NCBI RefSeq assembly: GCF_009690625.1
Contig: NZ_CP033878.1
Coordinates: forward strand, 806,001-870,000
Direction: 5' to 3'
From: Halorhabdus sp. CBA1104
GTDB lineage: Archaea; Halobacteriota; Halobacteria; Halobacteriales; Haloarculaceae
Length of the DNA stretch: 64,000 nt
Made by a program: the position numbers and the translations under genes. The notes under the pieces are model-generated. The model saw only the letters and a program-made list of their open reading frames with translations, was not told where the DNA came from and did not search any database. Below are positions 1 through 8,351 of the stretch, in pieces; position 1 is the stretch's first letter; each line of letters starts with the position of its first letter.

Positions 1-174
1 CTCGGCGTCGACGACGAACGTCGCCGCCTGGAATCCGTTCAAAATGTTCTGTAATAACCGCTCTTGACTGTGGTCGTCATTCGATTGTGACGCCTGAGCC
101 GGCTCATCGGCTGCTGGCCGAGTAGTCTGGGCATCTGTCTGACTTCCAAGAAGCGTTACCAGGGTTTCAAACAT
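1..174 (-). CDS. PAS-domain sensory protein, N-terminus only (runs off the window)
   Basis: The start codon is at 174 and the frame stays open to base 1, giving 58 residues of an incomplete protein. A polar Gln/Asp/Ala-rich leader is followed by ILNGFQAATFVVDAE at the edge. That resembles the start of a PAS domain as found in haloarchaeal transducers and kinases, where a helix precedes the first strand. I see no membrane segment in this part. The gene is co-directional with, and downstream of, the large sensor at 391-5143. The output domain lies outside the window, so kinase and transducer cannot be told apart. Confidence 0.6.
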   Translation of the reverse strand, partial: MFETLVTLLGSQTDAQTTRPAADEPAQASQSNDDHSQERLLQNILNGFQAATFVVDAE

Positions 175-301
175 CTATATTAGCCATAGTTGTCGAACCG
201 TATGAGCCTACCCGATAACGGATTAAACATCAGTTGACCGGCCGTAGTAACATGTTAACCCGCAAGATTCAGAATTGATACTGATTGGGAACCGGTTGCT
301 C

Positions 302-381
302 ATACTGCCGGCTGTAAGTTCGTAAAGATATTTGCTACCCCGGAGTGGCGAATTCCTTCAGTTTGTTACAGCCGGCAGTAT
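302..381. repeat. Perfect 16-bp inverted repeat flanking 48 bp
   Basis: ATACTGCCGGCTGTAA at 302-317 is exactly complementary to 366-381. The spacer of 48 bp is AT-rich. The right arm ends 9 bp from the stop codon of the minus-strand sensor gene at 391, so transcribed RNA could form a long-looped hairpin after the stop. It could be a terminator-like structure or the ends of a tiny mobile element. No flanking target-site duplication is obvious. Confidence 0.6.
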
Positions 382-390
382 CAGGGACGC

Positions 391-3159
391 CTACCGAACG
401 GGCGTGTCGGCTTCGAAAATCGATTCGAACACCGTTCGGTATGCTGCTTGTAGATGATTGTACACCGCCGGTTTCGAGATGTCGAAGTTGTCGGCGATCT
501 CTCCGAGCGTCACGTCCCGAGGCGTCTCGAAGAATCCGGCGTGATAGGCGGTTTCGAGGATTTCCCGCTGACGATCAGTGAGACGGTCTTCCACATCCGT
601 GTCCTCTCCAACGAACGAACGAGGTTGCTGTTTCTGTGAGACGACATCGACATCTTCGTACCGGGAGTGTAATGACTCGACGATCGGTCGTGTCGAAGCG
701 GACATTCGTACGTGAACCCGGCAGGTGGTTTCCGAGGGAGTCGAAACTGCGTCGGCCATACCCCTTCCGTGTTGTTCGACCACTGACGACAGGAAGGGGC
801 GCTGGCACGTGAGCGTGAGACGGTTCTGCCCTTCATTTCCGAGCCGATTGGCTGCGAGTATGTCACTGATATCCGTTGCCGCATCATAAACCGTCGCTGG
901 ATCGCCGTCTTCAACAGTGACGAGAATACGGACCGTCTCCGGATCCCGCTCGATCACTGTCTCGTACCTGATTCTACTTTCCGTCGTCGCCGCCAAGCGC
1001 TGGACCGGATAGGTCGCCCACTCACCTGTCACTTCGAGTTCAGTCAGCCATTCTGACTCTCCGGTGCGAAGTTCGAGCATTCGATTGCGGTTCACGAGGA
1101 AAGACCCAACAATCCGGAGGAACGTCTCGAGCGACTGTCCGAAGGCGTCAGTTTCCCTTGCACAGACGGTAAGCACACCGTACAGAACGTCGTCATAGAC
1201 GAGCGGGATACTCAATATGGAACGAAAGTCAGCGGAGAGTGCGGTTTTTGCCCACTCCTCGCGTTTGACTCGGGACGGTACGTCCGAGACCGCAATCGGT
1301 TCGCGCTGGGCCGCGGCACGCTCGGATGGTGGCAGTTCTGTCTGGTTCTCCGATCCGACCGAGTCGAGATACTCGCTCCCGTCACCGGCCCATTCCGTCG
1401 GTGAAAGAGCGGTCGTGCCATCCCTCGGACGACCGATCCAGACGAAGTCGATCGGGTCGAGACCGAGCAATTCGTCACACGTGTTCGTCTCGATCTCCGC
1501 TTTCGTTACGCCGTTGCCGAACATTTGCTGGAGCGACTGTGTCGTCTCGATCATGTCCCGCAAGCTGTCGATCGTGTCCTGTTTTGTAGAGAACTTCTCA
1601 TTAAGTTCCGAACGAGCACGAGCGCTCCACAGGCTGTCGGACGCGGATTTCGCGTTTGCGGCCGCTACTTCGACGAGTTCTGTATCGACCTGGTCGAACG
1701 GAGTTCGCCCCGCGTTGATCGCTACCGCGACACCGAATTCACCGATAGGGACAGCCAGTAACTGGTTGTGTGTTCCATCCTCGAACGCTTCGGCCTGGAT
1801 CGCGACGTCCTCAGAAGTAACCGATTCGTCGTGCTGAAACGCCCGCCAGACTGGATGGTCACTCGGGAGAACCTCTCCCAGGATGCTCGCGTCGTCTGTG
1901 AGTGTCGAGGAGACAGATTGGGGCCTGAGTGAACCAGTGTCGTCGTCGAACCTCATAACGCAAGTGTGGTCGAACTCGAACGCTTGTTCGAGAAAGCTGT
2001 CAAGGTACGCTATGACGTCGGACTCCGAACGTATCGGATACAACTCCTGTGTCGCTGCGTGGAGTTCACGGAGGATCCGCGCTCGCTTTTCGTACTGATC
2101 AGTGATGTCTTTCTGTGCACCGACGACTTTGACGACAGCATCGTCCTCGAAAACCGGTTCGCAATGAGTGCGCACTCGACGGATGTCGCCACCGGGAGTG
2201 GCGATACGAGCCTCGATGTGGAAGGAATCGCCGCCGTCTGCAGCCTGTTCTATAGCCGTACGGACTTTTTCCCTATCTTCTGAAATATAGAAATCAAGCA
2301 CTTTCTCGATAGTCGGTTCGAAGTCGTGATTGACCCCGTGAATTTGATACATCTCGTCGGTCCACGTGACAGCTTCTGTCTGTAGATCGACTTCCCAGCC
2401 ACCGACGTTTGCGACCGTCTGGGTCTGATCGAGGCGTCTCTGACTGCGTTTTAACTCTTGTTCGCGTCGTCTTCGATCGTCGATATCGATGTGAATACCG
2501 ACCGCACGAACCGGCTCTTCCCCATCTCGTTCGGCCACTTTCCCAACGGTTCGGATCCACTTCCAGTCGTCTGTCGCCGTTCGTAACCGGTGCTCAACGT
2601 CGTAATGGGGTGATTGCTCCTCTACGTGGCGGGAGAGGGCCTTTTTTACGTCGTCGAGATCGTCCGGATGGACACGTTGTTCCCACACCTCGAAACACGA
2701 GTCGAGTTCCTCAGGCGTGTATCCGAGCATCGTCGCCCACGTTTCGTTGAACTCGACATCGTCAGTTCGCATATCCCAGTCCCAAATGCCCAGATTTGCC
2801 CCTTCGACGGCAAGTTCGAGACGCTCTTTGAGGGTCTCGATCCGTGCTTCGCGTTCCTTGCGTTCAGTAATTTCCCGGGTTGATCCGACGATGTATTCGA
2901 CCGTACCGTCGATCACGACAGGTGCGATTTTCGTCAACCAGTGGGTTTCCCTGTCATCGAAGACCAGGTCTTCTTCGTACTCGACGGGTTCCCGACGTTC
3001 GATACATTCGCGGTAGTGTGCTTCGACTTCGGCCCCCTGTTCGTCGCCAACGATCTCCCGTGGCGTCTTTCCTTCGATCGTCCCTGTGGCGACGTCACTC
3101 TGATCTTCGTAGGCGGGATTGACTCGCTTGATCGTGTACTCGTCGTCTCCGACATCCAC
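391..3159 (-). CDS. C-terminal fragment: PAS3, GAF2 and Bat-type HTH regulator
   Basis: This is 922 residues from the first ATG of the frame, but the same frame is coding back to the frameshift at about 3357. PAS/PAC units lie at about 1-95, 105-230 and 240-355; GAF-like regions at about 375-500 and 535-690; then a Bat-like regulatory region. The last 65 residues hold an HTH_10 domain (LTDRQREILETAYHAGFFE, then an EIADNFDISKPAVYNHLQ recognition region). Bat-family proteins are known to respond to oxygen or light and activate genes such as bop; the target of this copy is unknown. With the upstream frameshifts repaired it is the C-terminal half of a kinase fusion. Confidence 0.75.
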   Translation of the reverse strand: MDVGDDEYTIKRVNPAYEDQSDVATGTIEGKTPREIVGDEQGAEVEAHYRECIERREPVEYEEDLVFDDRETHWLTKIAPVVIDGTVEYIVGSTREITERKEREARIETLKERLELAVEGANLGIWDWDMRTDDVEFNETWATMLGYTPEELDSCFEVWEQRVHPDDLDDVKKALSRHVEEQSPHYDVEHRLRTATDDWKWIRTVGKVAERDGEEPVRAVGIHIDIDDRRRREQELKRSQRRLDQTQTVANVGGWEVDLQTEAVTWTDEMYQIHGVNHDFEPTIEKVLDFYISEDREKVRTAIEQAADGGDSFHIEARIATPGGDIRRVRTHCEPVFEDDAVVKVVGAQKDITDQYEKRARILRELHAATQELYPIRSESDVIAYLDSFLEQAFEFDHTCVMRFDDDTGSLRPQSVSSTLTDDASILGEVLPSDHPVWRAFQHDESVTSEDVAIQAEAFEDGTHNQLLAVPIGEFGVAVAINAGRTPFDQVDTELVEVAAANAKSASDSLWSARARSELNEKFSTKQDTIDSLRDMIETTQSLQQMFGNGVTKAEIETNTCDELLGLDPIDFVWIGRPRDGTTALSPTEWAGDGSEYLDSVGSENQTELPPSERAAAQREPIAVSDVPSRVKREEWAKTALSADFRSILSIPLVYDDVLYGVLTVCARETDAFGQSLETFLRIVGSFLVNRNRMLELRTGESEWLTELEVTGEWATYPVQRLAATTESRIRYETVIERDPETVRILVTVEDGDPATVYDAATDISDILAANRLGNEGQNRLTLTCQRPFLSSVVEQHGRGMADAVSTPSETTCRVHVRMSASTRPIVESLHSRYEDVDVVSQKQQPRSFVGEDTDVEDRLTDRQREILETAYHAGFFETPRDVTLGEIADNFDISKPAVYNHLQAAYRTVFESIFEADTPVR

Positions 3160-3628
3160 GACGAACGTGCCGTCCTGGTTGTGTTCGAAGAACGTTTCGG
3201 CCAGTTCGAGGGCGCGTTCGTACTCCTTTTGCTCGGTGATGTCAGTAGAGACCCCGATCAGTTTCGTCTGTCCATCTTCCGCAACCAGTTCACCCCGGAC
3301 GTCGAGCCAAATCTGTTCTCCGTTTGCCTTCTCCGTCCGGTACTGGACCTGATAGTCCCCTCGTTTTTGAGCGTCCGCTCGATGGTTTCCTCAAAAGCTG
3401 ACAGGTCCGCCGGGTGGACGTGATCGGTAAACGCCGCGTACGTTCCGTCGAACTCTCCCGGTTCGAGGCCGACGAGCCGTTCCATCGAATCGTTCCACCT
3501 GATCTCGTCGGTTTCCACGTTCCACTCCCAGACACCTGAATCGCCACTCTGGAGCGCTAGACTGAGGCGGTGTTTGGTCTCGTGTAACTCCTGTTGACGT
3601 TCCCGGCGCTCGGTAACGTCGCGGGCGA

Positions 3629-5143
3629 TCACGAGATGCTGGCCGGGGTGATATCGGTCGTGGCTGCGTACTCGATGTACCGATTCTCGCCATCGAGTGT
3701 GGTGATCGGAACCGTATTCTGTCGTTCCCCTGCCGTTTTGAAGTCTTGCCATTCTAACTCGGAATCATATTCCTCGGTGAATATCTCTTCGAGTGATCGA
3801 CCAAGCAACTGTTGCTGACTCGCGCCGTAGAGCTGGCCAGCAGTTTCGTTAGCGTCGATGATCCGCCTGTCGTCGTTGACGAGGAGTATCGCGTCGAACG
3901 CACGTTCGAAGGCCGCACGATACCGATCCAGTGGCTGTTCGACTGTCTCCGTCATTCCCTCGCTTCCCGCGGATCTTGGGGTCGCTTCAGACCGTGGGAC
4001 TGTGATCGTAATCATCGTCTCGTCAGCCGTGACGGAGGTCTCGATCATACCGTCGTGATCAGCCACGATCAAATGGACAAGCCACAGCCCCAGTCCACTC
4101 CCGTGGATGAGAGGCGTCTCTTCGCCGGTTTCGAGCACATTCACTTCCGAATCCGGCAGTCCAGGGCCGTCATCAATCACGCGGATATCGAGCGTCTCCG
4201 AGGAGAGGGTCGCGGTTACGGAAACGGTCGGCGGGTCGTCACTGTGCTTGGCAGCGTTATCGATCAGTTCCTGGAGTGCACGCTCGAAGGAGGGACGGAT
4301 AGCCGCCGTGGTCTCGTTGTCATCGTCACTTCGGACCGACACAGCGATCGATGCGGACGGATAGGATTGCTCGGTTTTCGTCACTAACCGTTCTAGGAGT
4401 TCCGCGATATCCATCTCCCGACGCTCGAATCGTTTGTCGACGACTTCGTCGAGTTCGCGTGCCTGCTTGGCTACTTCGTGAATGTCATCGATCCGTTCGA
4501 GGATCCCCTCCACGTCCGCATCTGTTTCTCGTTCGTCGACGAATTGTTGGATTTGGCCCCGGATAACGGAGATACTGTTCCTGAGATTGTGGCGAAGAAC
4601 GCGATTGAGAACCGTTCGGATGTTCTGTTGTCTGGTGATTTCTGCCTCCTGACGGTGGCGTCGTATCTCACGTTCGAGAAGGTGCGTGAGAAGTTCGACG
4701 AACATAGTCTCCTCGTCGCTGAACGCCTCGCTTCGAGGCTCCGTCGCCACGAACGAGACAGTGCCGTACGGCTCATCCCCGACGACGAGCGTCGTTCCGT
4801 GATAACAGGCGATTCCGTGTGCTTGGTAGGCCGGATCATCAGTCGCATTTTGCGACTGGGCGTCGTGGATAGTGACCGGCGACTCACGTTCGATCGTCCG
4901 ACGACAATACGTCGTTTCGAGATTGAGTGCAGCAGGCAGTACCCGTTCCGCGGTCGAACTGGCGCACACGACTGATTCCCACGTCTTGCTGTCCGTATCG
5001 ATATACGCCAAATATGCGTCATCGACATTTAGATACGTTTTTCCGAGTTCGAGCGCTTCCCGTGTTTTTTCTTCGAAGGAACCGTCACACTCTAGGACGC
5101 GGTAGAGCGCTTGCCGTACGTCCTTCTTTGAATAGGTATTCAT
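3629..5143 (-). CDS. N-terminal fragment: GAF, histidine kinase core and first PAS
   Basis: This is the readable front of the large sensor, 504 residues. A GAF-like domain covers about 22-155. The HisKA H-box is near residue 185 (RVLRHNLRNS, phospho-acceptor His). The ATPase N-box is about 291-300 (ELIDNAAKH), G1 is VIDDGPGLP at about 322-330, and G2 is HGSGLGLWLV at about 347-356. All key kinase motifs are intact. A PAS domain starts at about 405 and is cut when the frame ends in TGA just after the first frameshift. The middle part of the gene, with the rest of this PAS and the next one, is readable in another frame within 3258-3752. Confidence 0.75.
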   Translation of the reverse strand: MNTYSKKDVRQALYRVLECDGSFEEKTREALELGKTYLNVDDAYLAYIDTDSKTWESVVCASSTAERVLPAALNLETTYCRRTIERESPVTIHDAQSQNATDDPAYQAHGIACYHGTTLVVGDEPYGTVSFVATEPRSEAFSDEETMFVELLTHLLEREIRRHRQEAEITRQQNIRTVLNRVLRHNLRNSISVIRGQIQQFVDERETDADVEGILERIDDIHEVAKQARELDEVVDKRFERREMDIAELLERLVTKTEQSYPSASIAVSVRSDDDNETTAAIRPSFERALQELIDNAAKHSDDPPTVSVTATLSSETLDIRVIDDGPGLPDSEVNVLETGEETPLIHGSGLGLWLVHLIVADHDGMIETSVTADETMITITVPRSEATPRSAGSEGMTETVEQPLDRYRAAFERAFDAILLVNDDRRIIDANETAGQLYGASQQQLLGRSLEEIFTEEYDSELEWQDFKTAGERQNTVPITTLDGENRYIEYAATTDITPASIS

Positions 5144-5350
5144 AAGTAGTGTGTTTTATCGCCCGTATTCCGGAGCGGGGGGAAATCCAGTCCATTAATC
5201 AGACACTTTCGTCCATTATTGAATGATTTTGTCTGTCGGCACGTAGTATGACCCATGAAGTTATAATTCTTATGACGTAGCTTATCGGTGGAGTTCCTTC
5301 TTGCGATTTGCTGGTGATTAGCACTAGACGTATTTAATCGTAGTGGAAAG

Positions 5351-5384
5351 CCCAGCAGATCTCATCACAGGCTTGGCATCATCG
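5351..5384 (+). repeat. 34-bp direct repeat, copy 1
   Basis: This segment matches 5611-5644 at 28 of 34 positions, with the shared core CTCATC.CAGGCT. A more degenerate third relative may begin at 5785 (GACCTCATTCCTGGC), just before the hairpin array. The copies are about 260 bp apart in non-coding DNA. Confidence 0.5.
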
Positions 5385-5610
5385 GCGATCAAGCCGAATT
5401 CGCTGGCTGCTCGTCACCGCGTATCTTTCAGACAGCGGACTCAGCTTGATCTCGACTCTCACGCTCTTTAAGTACATTTAATTAACTCAAAATATAATAG
5501 TAAATATAGTTGTCGGTGCTTCTATCGAGGGATTAATCGATCGAAAACGTTCCAGAATTTTACTATCGACGATCTCCGTGACAGGAGCGAACCGGATACA
5601 TAAGAGTACT

Positions 5611-5644
5611 CCCGGCAGACCTCATCCCAGGCTCGTCATCATTG
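5611..5644 (+). repeat. 34-bp direct repeat, copy 2
   Basis: Second copy of the repeat at 5351-5384 (28 of 34 identical). It ends about 165 bp before the array of short hairpins. The arrangement could mark boundaries of a decayed non-autonomous element, but no transposase remnant is visible. Confidence 0.5.
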
Positions 5645-5808
5645 ACTGTTTTCACAGACTTCCGGGAAAGAGGCCTCACTGCGGAAGAACCTGTTCCAAC
5701 GACAGACGGTAGCTGTAGTGATTTGTATTATTTACAGATTATTCTAATAGTATACTCAAAATGTACGCCCGGAACACTAACGACCGACCTCATTCCTGGC
5801 GGCGTGCC

Positions 5809-5985
5809 GGGTTGGCCGGGAAACCCTCGTGCCGGGCGGGAGACGCCGAAGGCGTCTCCAGGTGCCGAGACGGTGGTAACCGCCAAGGCGGGTGGCGCGT
5901 TAGCGTCACCGAATGCACGAGCGGCGGATGCCGCGAGTGCGGGTGGCCTGTAGGCCACCGACTGCGGAGGCGGCGAAGCCGCCTC
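5809..5985. other. Tandem array of short GC-rich hairpins
   Basis: Seven small hairpins follow one another almost without gaps: 5809-5826 (5 bp), 5839-5859 (GGAGACGCC, GAA loop, perfect 9 bp), 5880-5891 (CCGCC/GGCGG), 5891-5910 (8 bp with one G-U, GTTA loop), 5915-5940 (GCAC and GCGGC stems separated by facing GA steps, GGAT loop), 5942-5959 (GGTGGCC, TGTA loop, perfect 7 bp) and 5967-5985 (GAGGCGGC, GAA loop, perfect 8 bp). Loops are always short. It is either a structured RNA or the palindromic part of a mobile element. Open frames across it are low-complexity and I do not regard them as genes. Confidence 0.6.
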
Positions 5986-6104
5986 GAAATGTCGCGTGCC
6001 CGGGTTCGCCGCGCTGTCATCGCACCACTCTGGGTACACTCGGGCGGGGACTAAGGCACGCACGCAGAACTTCTCGCCGTGGACAGTAAAGCGCTTCGTG
6101 GTAG

Positions 6105-7469
6105 TCAGACCGTATACGTCGACTCCTGGAGTTGGACGTACCGATCACCCCGGTACGACCATCGTTTGCGCCGGTAGCGAAGATAGATACCGATTCCTTC
6201 CAGGCCTGCCGAAAGGGCCTGGCGCTTGCGTGAGCCGTCGGTCCGTAACATTCGGTTGATGATGGCAAAGTATCGGTCCCAGTCGTTCGGCTCCATGCCA
6301 CGGACCAGCGCGGCGAAGGTGACGTTCCGGCGGACTTCATCGCCGATGGCTCGTTGCCAGGCGTCGTTGTACTCCGTCATTCGACCCTCTGCGGCGAGTT
6401 CGCCCGCGATTTTGCCTGTTCGTATCGCGACGTGATCGCCACCTTCGTGAAACGCCGACGTGGCACCCATCGCACCGCCGACGACGGCGACGTTGGCTGC
6501 TGTCGGGGACTCGATCGGTTGCGTCGAGGAGATTGGATACGCCTCCCTCCCGGATTGCTTCCCGCGATCTTCGACGATCGGGAAGTCATCGAGTTCGTAT
6601 TCGGGGAACTGCTGTTCGAGCAACCGCCGGATGTAGACTCGACCTGGGGGGATAGCGTCGTCCTCGTCGTCCAGGAGGGCATACGCCGCAGGATCGGCCA
6701 CGTCCTCGATGTCCATCCCGATCGGCATCGTGAGTCCGATGCGAGCGACGCCATCGTCGTTGGGGAAGATCCACGGATACGCGGTGTGACCGGGCATGAC
6801 TCCCCACCAGAACTCGATGTGGTCGGGATCGAACAGTTCCGCTGGCAGCTGGCGATACTCTTGATAGGCGATGTGGTTGGCCTGATCGGGAGCGAGATGG
6901 TCCGTGGCACTCCTTTCAGCCGGTAAGAACTGATCGAGGACGTCCATCGTCACCGTTCGCTGTGGACCATCTGCGAGAACGAGCGCGTCACCCTCGATCT
7001 CGGTACCGTCCGCGAGGTGGACCCGATGGGTCGGTGTCGATCCACTGGTGGCCGATTCGACGTTGGTAACGCTCGTCCCGACCCGATAATCCGCACCGGC
7101 ATCTTCGGCCAGACTCCGGAGCCAGTCGTCGAATCGGGCTCGATCGACCGTAAACCCGAACCCGTCGTAGGACGACCCAATCCGGGTGTTTTCGATCGTC
7201 ACTGACTCGGAGGGGCCGTGAAACGTCGCACCGTCGAGTTCACGTAACACGACGTCTGCGGGCATGTCTTCAGGATGCTCGCCCATAATGTCGACCCAGT
7301 AATCCAAAATACCGGCGGCATCCGTCGAGTCCGGACCGAGCTCGTCCCTATCGGTACGGGGAACCCCCTTCTCTACGAGGACGACATCGGCACCGCTGTT
7401 CGCTGCGGCACGGGCCGCCGAAGAACCTGCCGGGCCGCCGCCGACAATCACGACGTCTGTCCGCTCCAT
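6105..7469 (-). CDS. Geranylgeranyl-reductase-family FAD oxidoreductase
   Basis: 454 residues. The N-terminus has a dinucleotide-binding fold (VIVGGGPAGSSAARAA, residues 8-23) and the ADP-ribose acidic residue in VLVEKG. The middle has ALVLADGPQ, and a second FAD motif (VAVVGGAMGATSAFHEGGDH) lies near residue 350. The architecture fits the geranylgeranyl reductase/FixC-like group, which in archaea saturates isoprenoid chains of membrane lipids or quinones. The exact substrate cannot be read from sequence. The response regulator gene lies 25 bp upstream on the same strand, so they may be co-transcribed. No membrane segment is seen. Confidence 0.7.
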   Translation of the reverse strand: MERTDVVIVGGGPAGSSAARAAANSGADVVLVEKGVPRTDRDELGPDSTDAAGILDYWVDIMGEHPEDMPADVVLRELDGATFHGPSESVTIENTRIGSSYDGFGFTVDRARFDDWLRSLAEDAGADYRVGTSVTNVESATSGSTPTHRVHLADGTEIEGDALVLADGPQRTVTMDVLDQFLPAERSATDHLAPDQANHIAYQEYRQLPAELFDPDHIEFWWGVMPGHTAYPWIFPNDDGVARIGLTMPIGMDIEDVADPAAYALLDDEDDAIPPGRVYIRRLLEQQFPEYELDDFPIVEDRGKQSGREAYPISSTQPIESPTAANVAVVGGAMGATSAFHEGGDHVAIRTGKIAGELAAEGRMTEYNDAWQRAIGDEVRRNVTFAALVRGMEPNDWDRYFAIINRMLRTDGSRKRQALSAGLEGIGIYLRYRRKRWSYRGDRYVQLQESTYTV

Positions 7470-7493
7470 ACCGCAACCGCGACCTGGCGGGCC

Positions 7494-8132
7494 TTAAAAC
7501 TCGTGTCCTGTACTTCCGATGGCACTCGCCGGGCGCGATCGCTGTTTCCGCGTGATCTCCGGCAGCGTGACGCCCTCGGCGAGTCCATCGTGTGCCAACT
7601 CGGAGAGGCGCTTTGGCGATACCCCCGCATCAATCGCCTCTCGATAGGCCGTTTCGATCCGGTCGTCGAGCGATCGAATGGCCTCGTTCGTCTCCGCGCC
7701 CGTGCGCTCAGGGGTTTCAGTCAGACTCGCTCGAAGAGACACGAGTCGAAACAACGCACGGACCGATCTTGGCATTGCTAGACGCGATAGGCTTCGTTCG
7801 ACGAGTGCCCGCAATTCGGCGCCCGAAACTGGCTTTTGCAGATACTCGTCGATCTCGAGGTCGGGCAGTGTCTGATCCGGTGCGTTCGCCGTCACCATCC
7901 CAATCACGCCGTCGTACTCCCCACCACGAAGCCGGGCCGTAACTGCATCACCACTCACTCCAGGGAGATTTCGATCCAGAAGGACCACAGCGACGTCGTC
8001 ATCGACAGCGGCCACTGCCGATTCGCCGTCCGCTGCCGTCCGTACGTGATACTCCTCGGCCAACCAGAGTCGATGGAGTGTCCGAACGTCGCTGTCGTCT
8101 TCGACAACCAAGACAGTTTCCTGCGTCCCCAT
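7494..8132 (-). CDS. Response regulator with HalX-like C-terminus
   Basis: 212 residues from the ATG at 8132, chosen because the receiver domain begins at once (ETVLVVEDDSDV); an upstream start at 8165 would add 11 residues of no clear use. Receiver features are the acidic pocket VVEDD, the phospho-acceptor Asp in VVLLDRNLPG, the Thr-like switch in MVTAN and Lys in YLQKP. The C-terminal half lacks an HTH and resembles the HalX helical domain of haloarchaeal regulators (two-helix region with RIETAYREAID). Its kinase partner is not adjacent; the broken sensor at 391-5143 is the nearest kinase. Confidence 0.8.
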   Translation of the reverse strand: MGTQETVLVVEDDSDVRTLHRLWLAEEYHVRTAADGESAVAAVDDDVAVVLLDRNLPGVSGDAVTARLRGGEYDGVIGMVTANAPDQTLPDLEIDEYLQKPVSGAELRALVERSLSRLAMPRSVRALFRLVSLRASLTETPERTGAETNEAIRSLDDRIETAYREAIDAGVSPKRLSELAHDGLAEGVTLPEITRKQRSRPASAIGSTGHEF

Positions 8133-8351
8133 ACTGGCTCGTACTCTCGGCGGCACCACCGTCAATACCAGTTTCCGTTCGAACCGTTCAAGATCGTTTA
8201 CTCGGCGGTTTGGGCGTCTTTACGCGCCGTTTTTCGGTAGCCGAGGACTGATCGCGGCACGGGTCGGTTGTATCCCTCGCCACGCTTTTGTCCGTGCCAC
8301 TGCCTCTGGTCTGTATGCGGCGTTTGATCGCTCACGACGGAGGAACGAGCC

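Larger units (their letters stand above)
391..5143 (-). pseudogene. Giant GAF-histidine kinase-PAS5-GAF2-Bat/HTH sensor regulator, two frameshifts
   Basis: Three overlapping minus-strand frames join into one protein of about 1584 residues if one base is restored at 3641-3648 and one in the C-run at 3357-3360; the span plus two bases is divisible by three. Both breaks fall inside PAS/PAC modules, and the reading continues smoothly across them (ending in ARDVTERR after the first and VSTDITEQKEYE after the second). Order: GAF, HisKA, HATPase_c, PAS x5, GAF x2, Bat-type regulatory region, HTH_10. A histidine kinase core at the N-terminus with a DNA-binding Bat helix-turn-helix at the C-terminus is unusual, since kinases normally signal to a separate regulator. 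No membrane segment is seen, so it should be cytoplasmic. The breaks are probably sequencing errors (see findings). Confidence 0.75.
5144..5780. other. AT-rich intergenic segment without genes
   Basis: Base composition is clearly more AT-rich than the flanking genes. The only open frames are short and lack haloarchaeal codon bias or any recognisable product. It contains a diverged 34-bp direct repeat (separate entries) and is followed by the hairpin array at 5809-5985. It may hold the promoter of the sensor gene, but no TATA box at the usual spacing stands out. Confidence 0.5.

Noticed and set aside
5728-6063. Minus-strand open frame of 111 codons across the hairpin array
   Set aside because: Composition is Ala/Pro/Ser-rich low complexity produced by the palindromic words. 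No domain or good start context is seen, and the structure explains the open frame.
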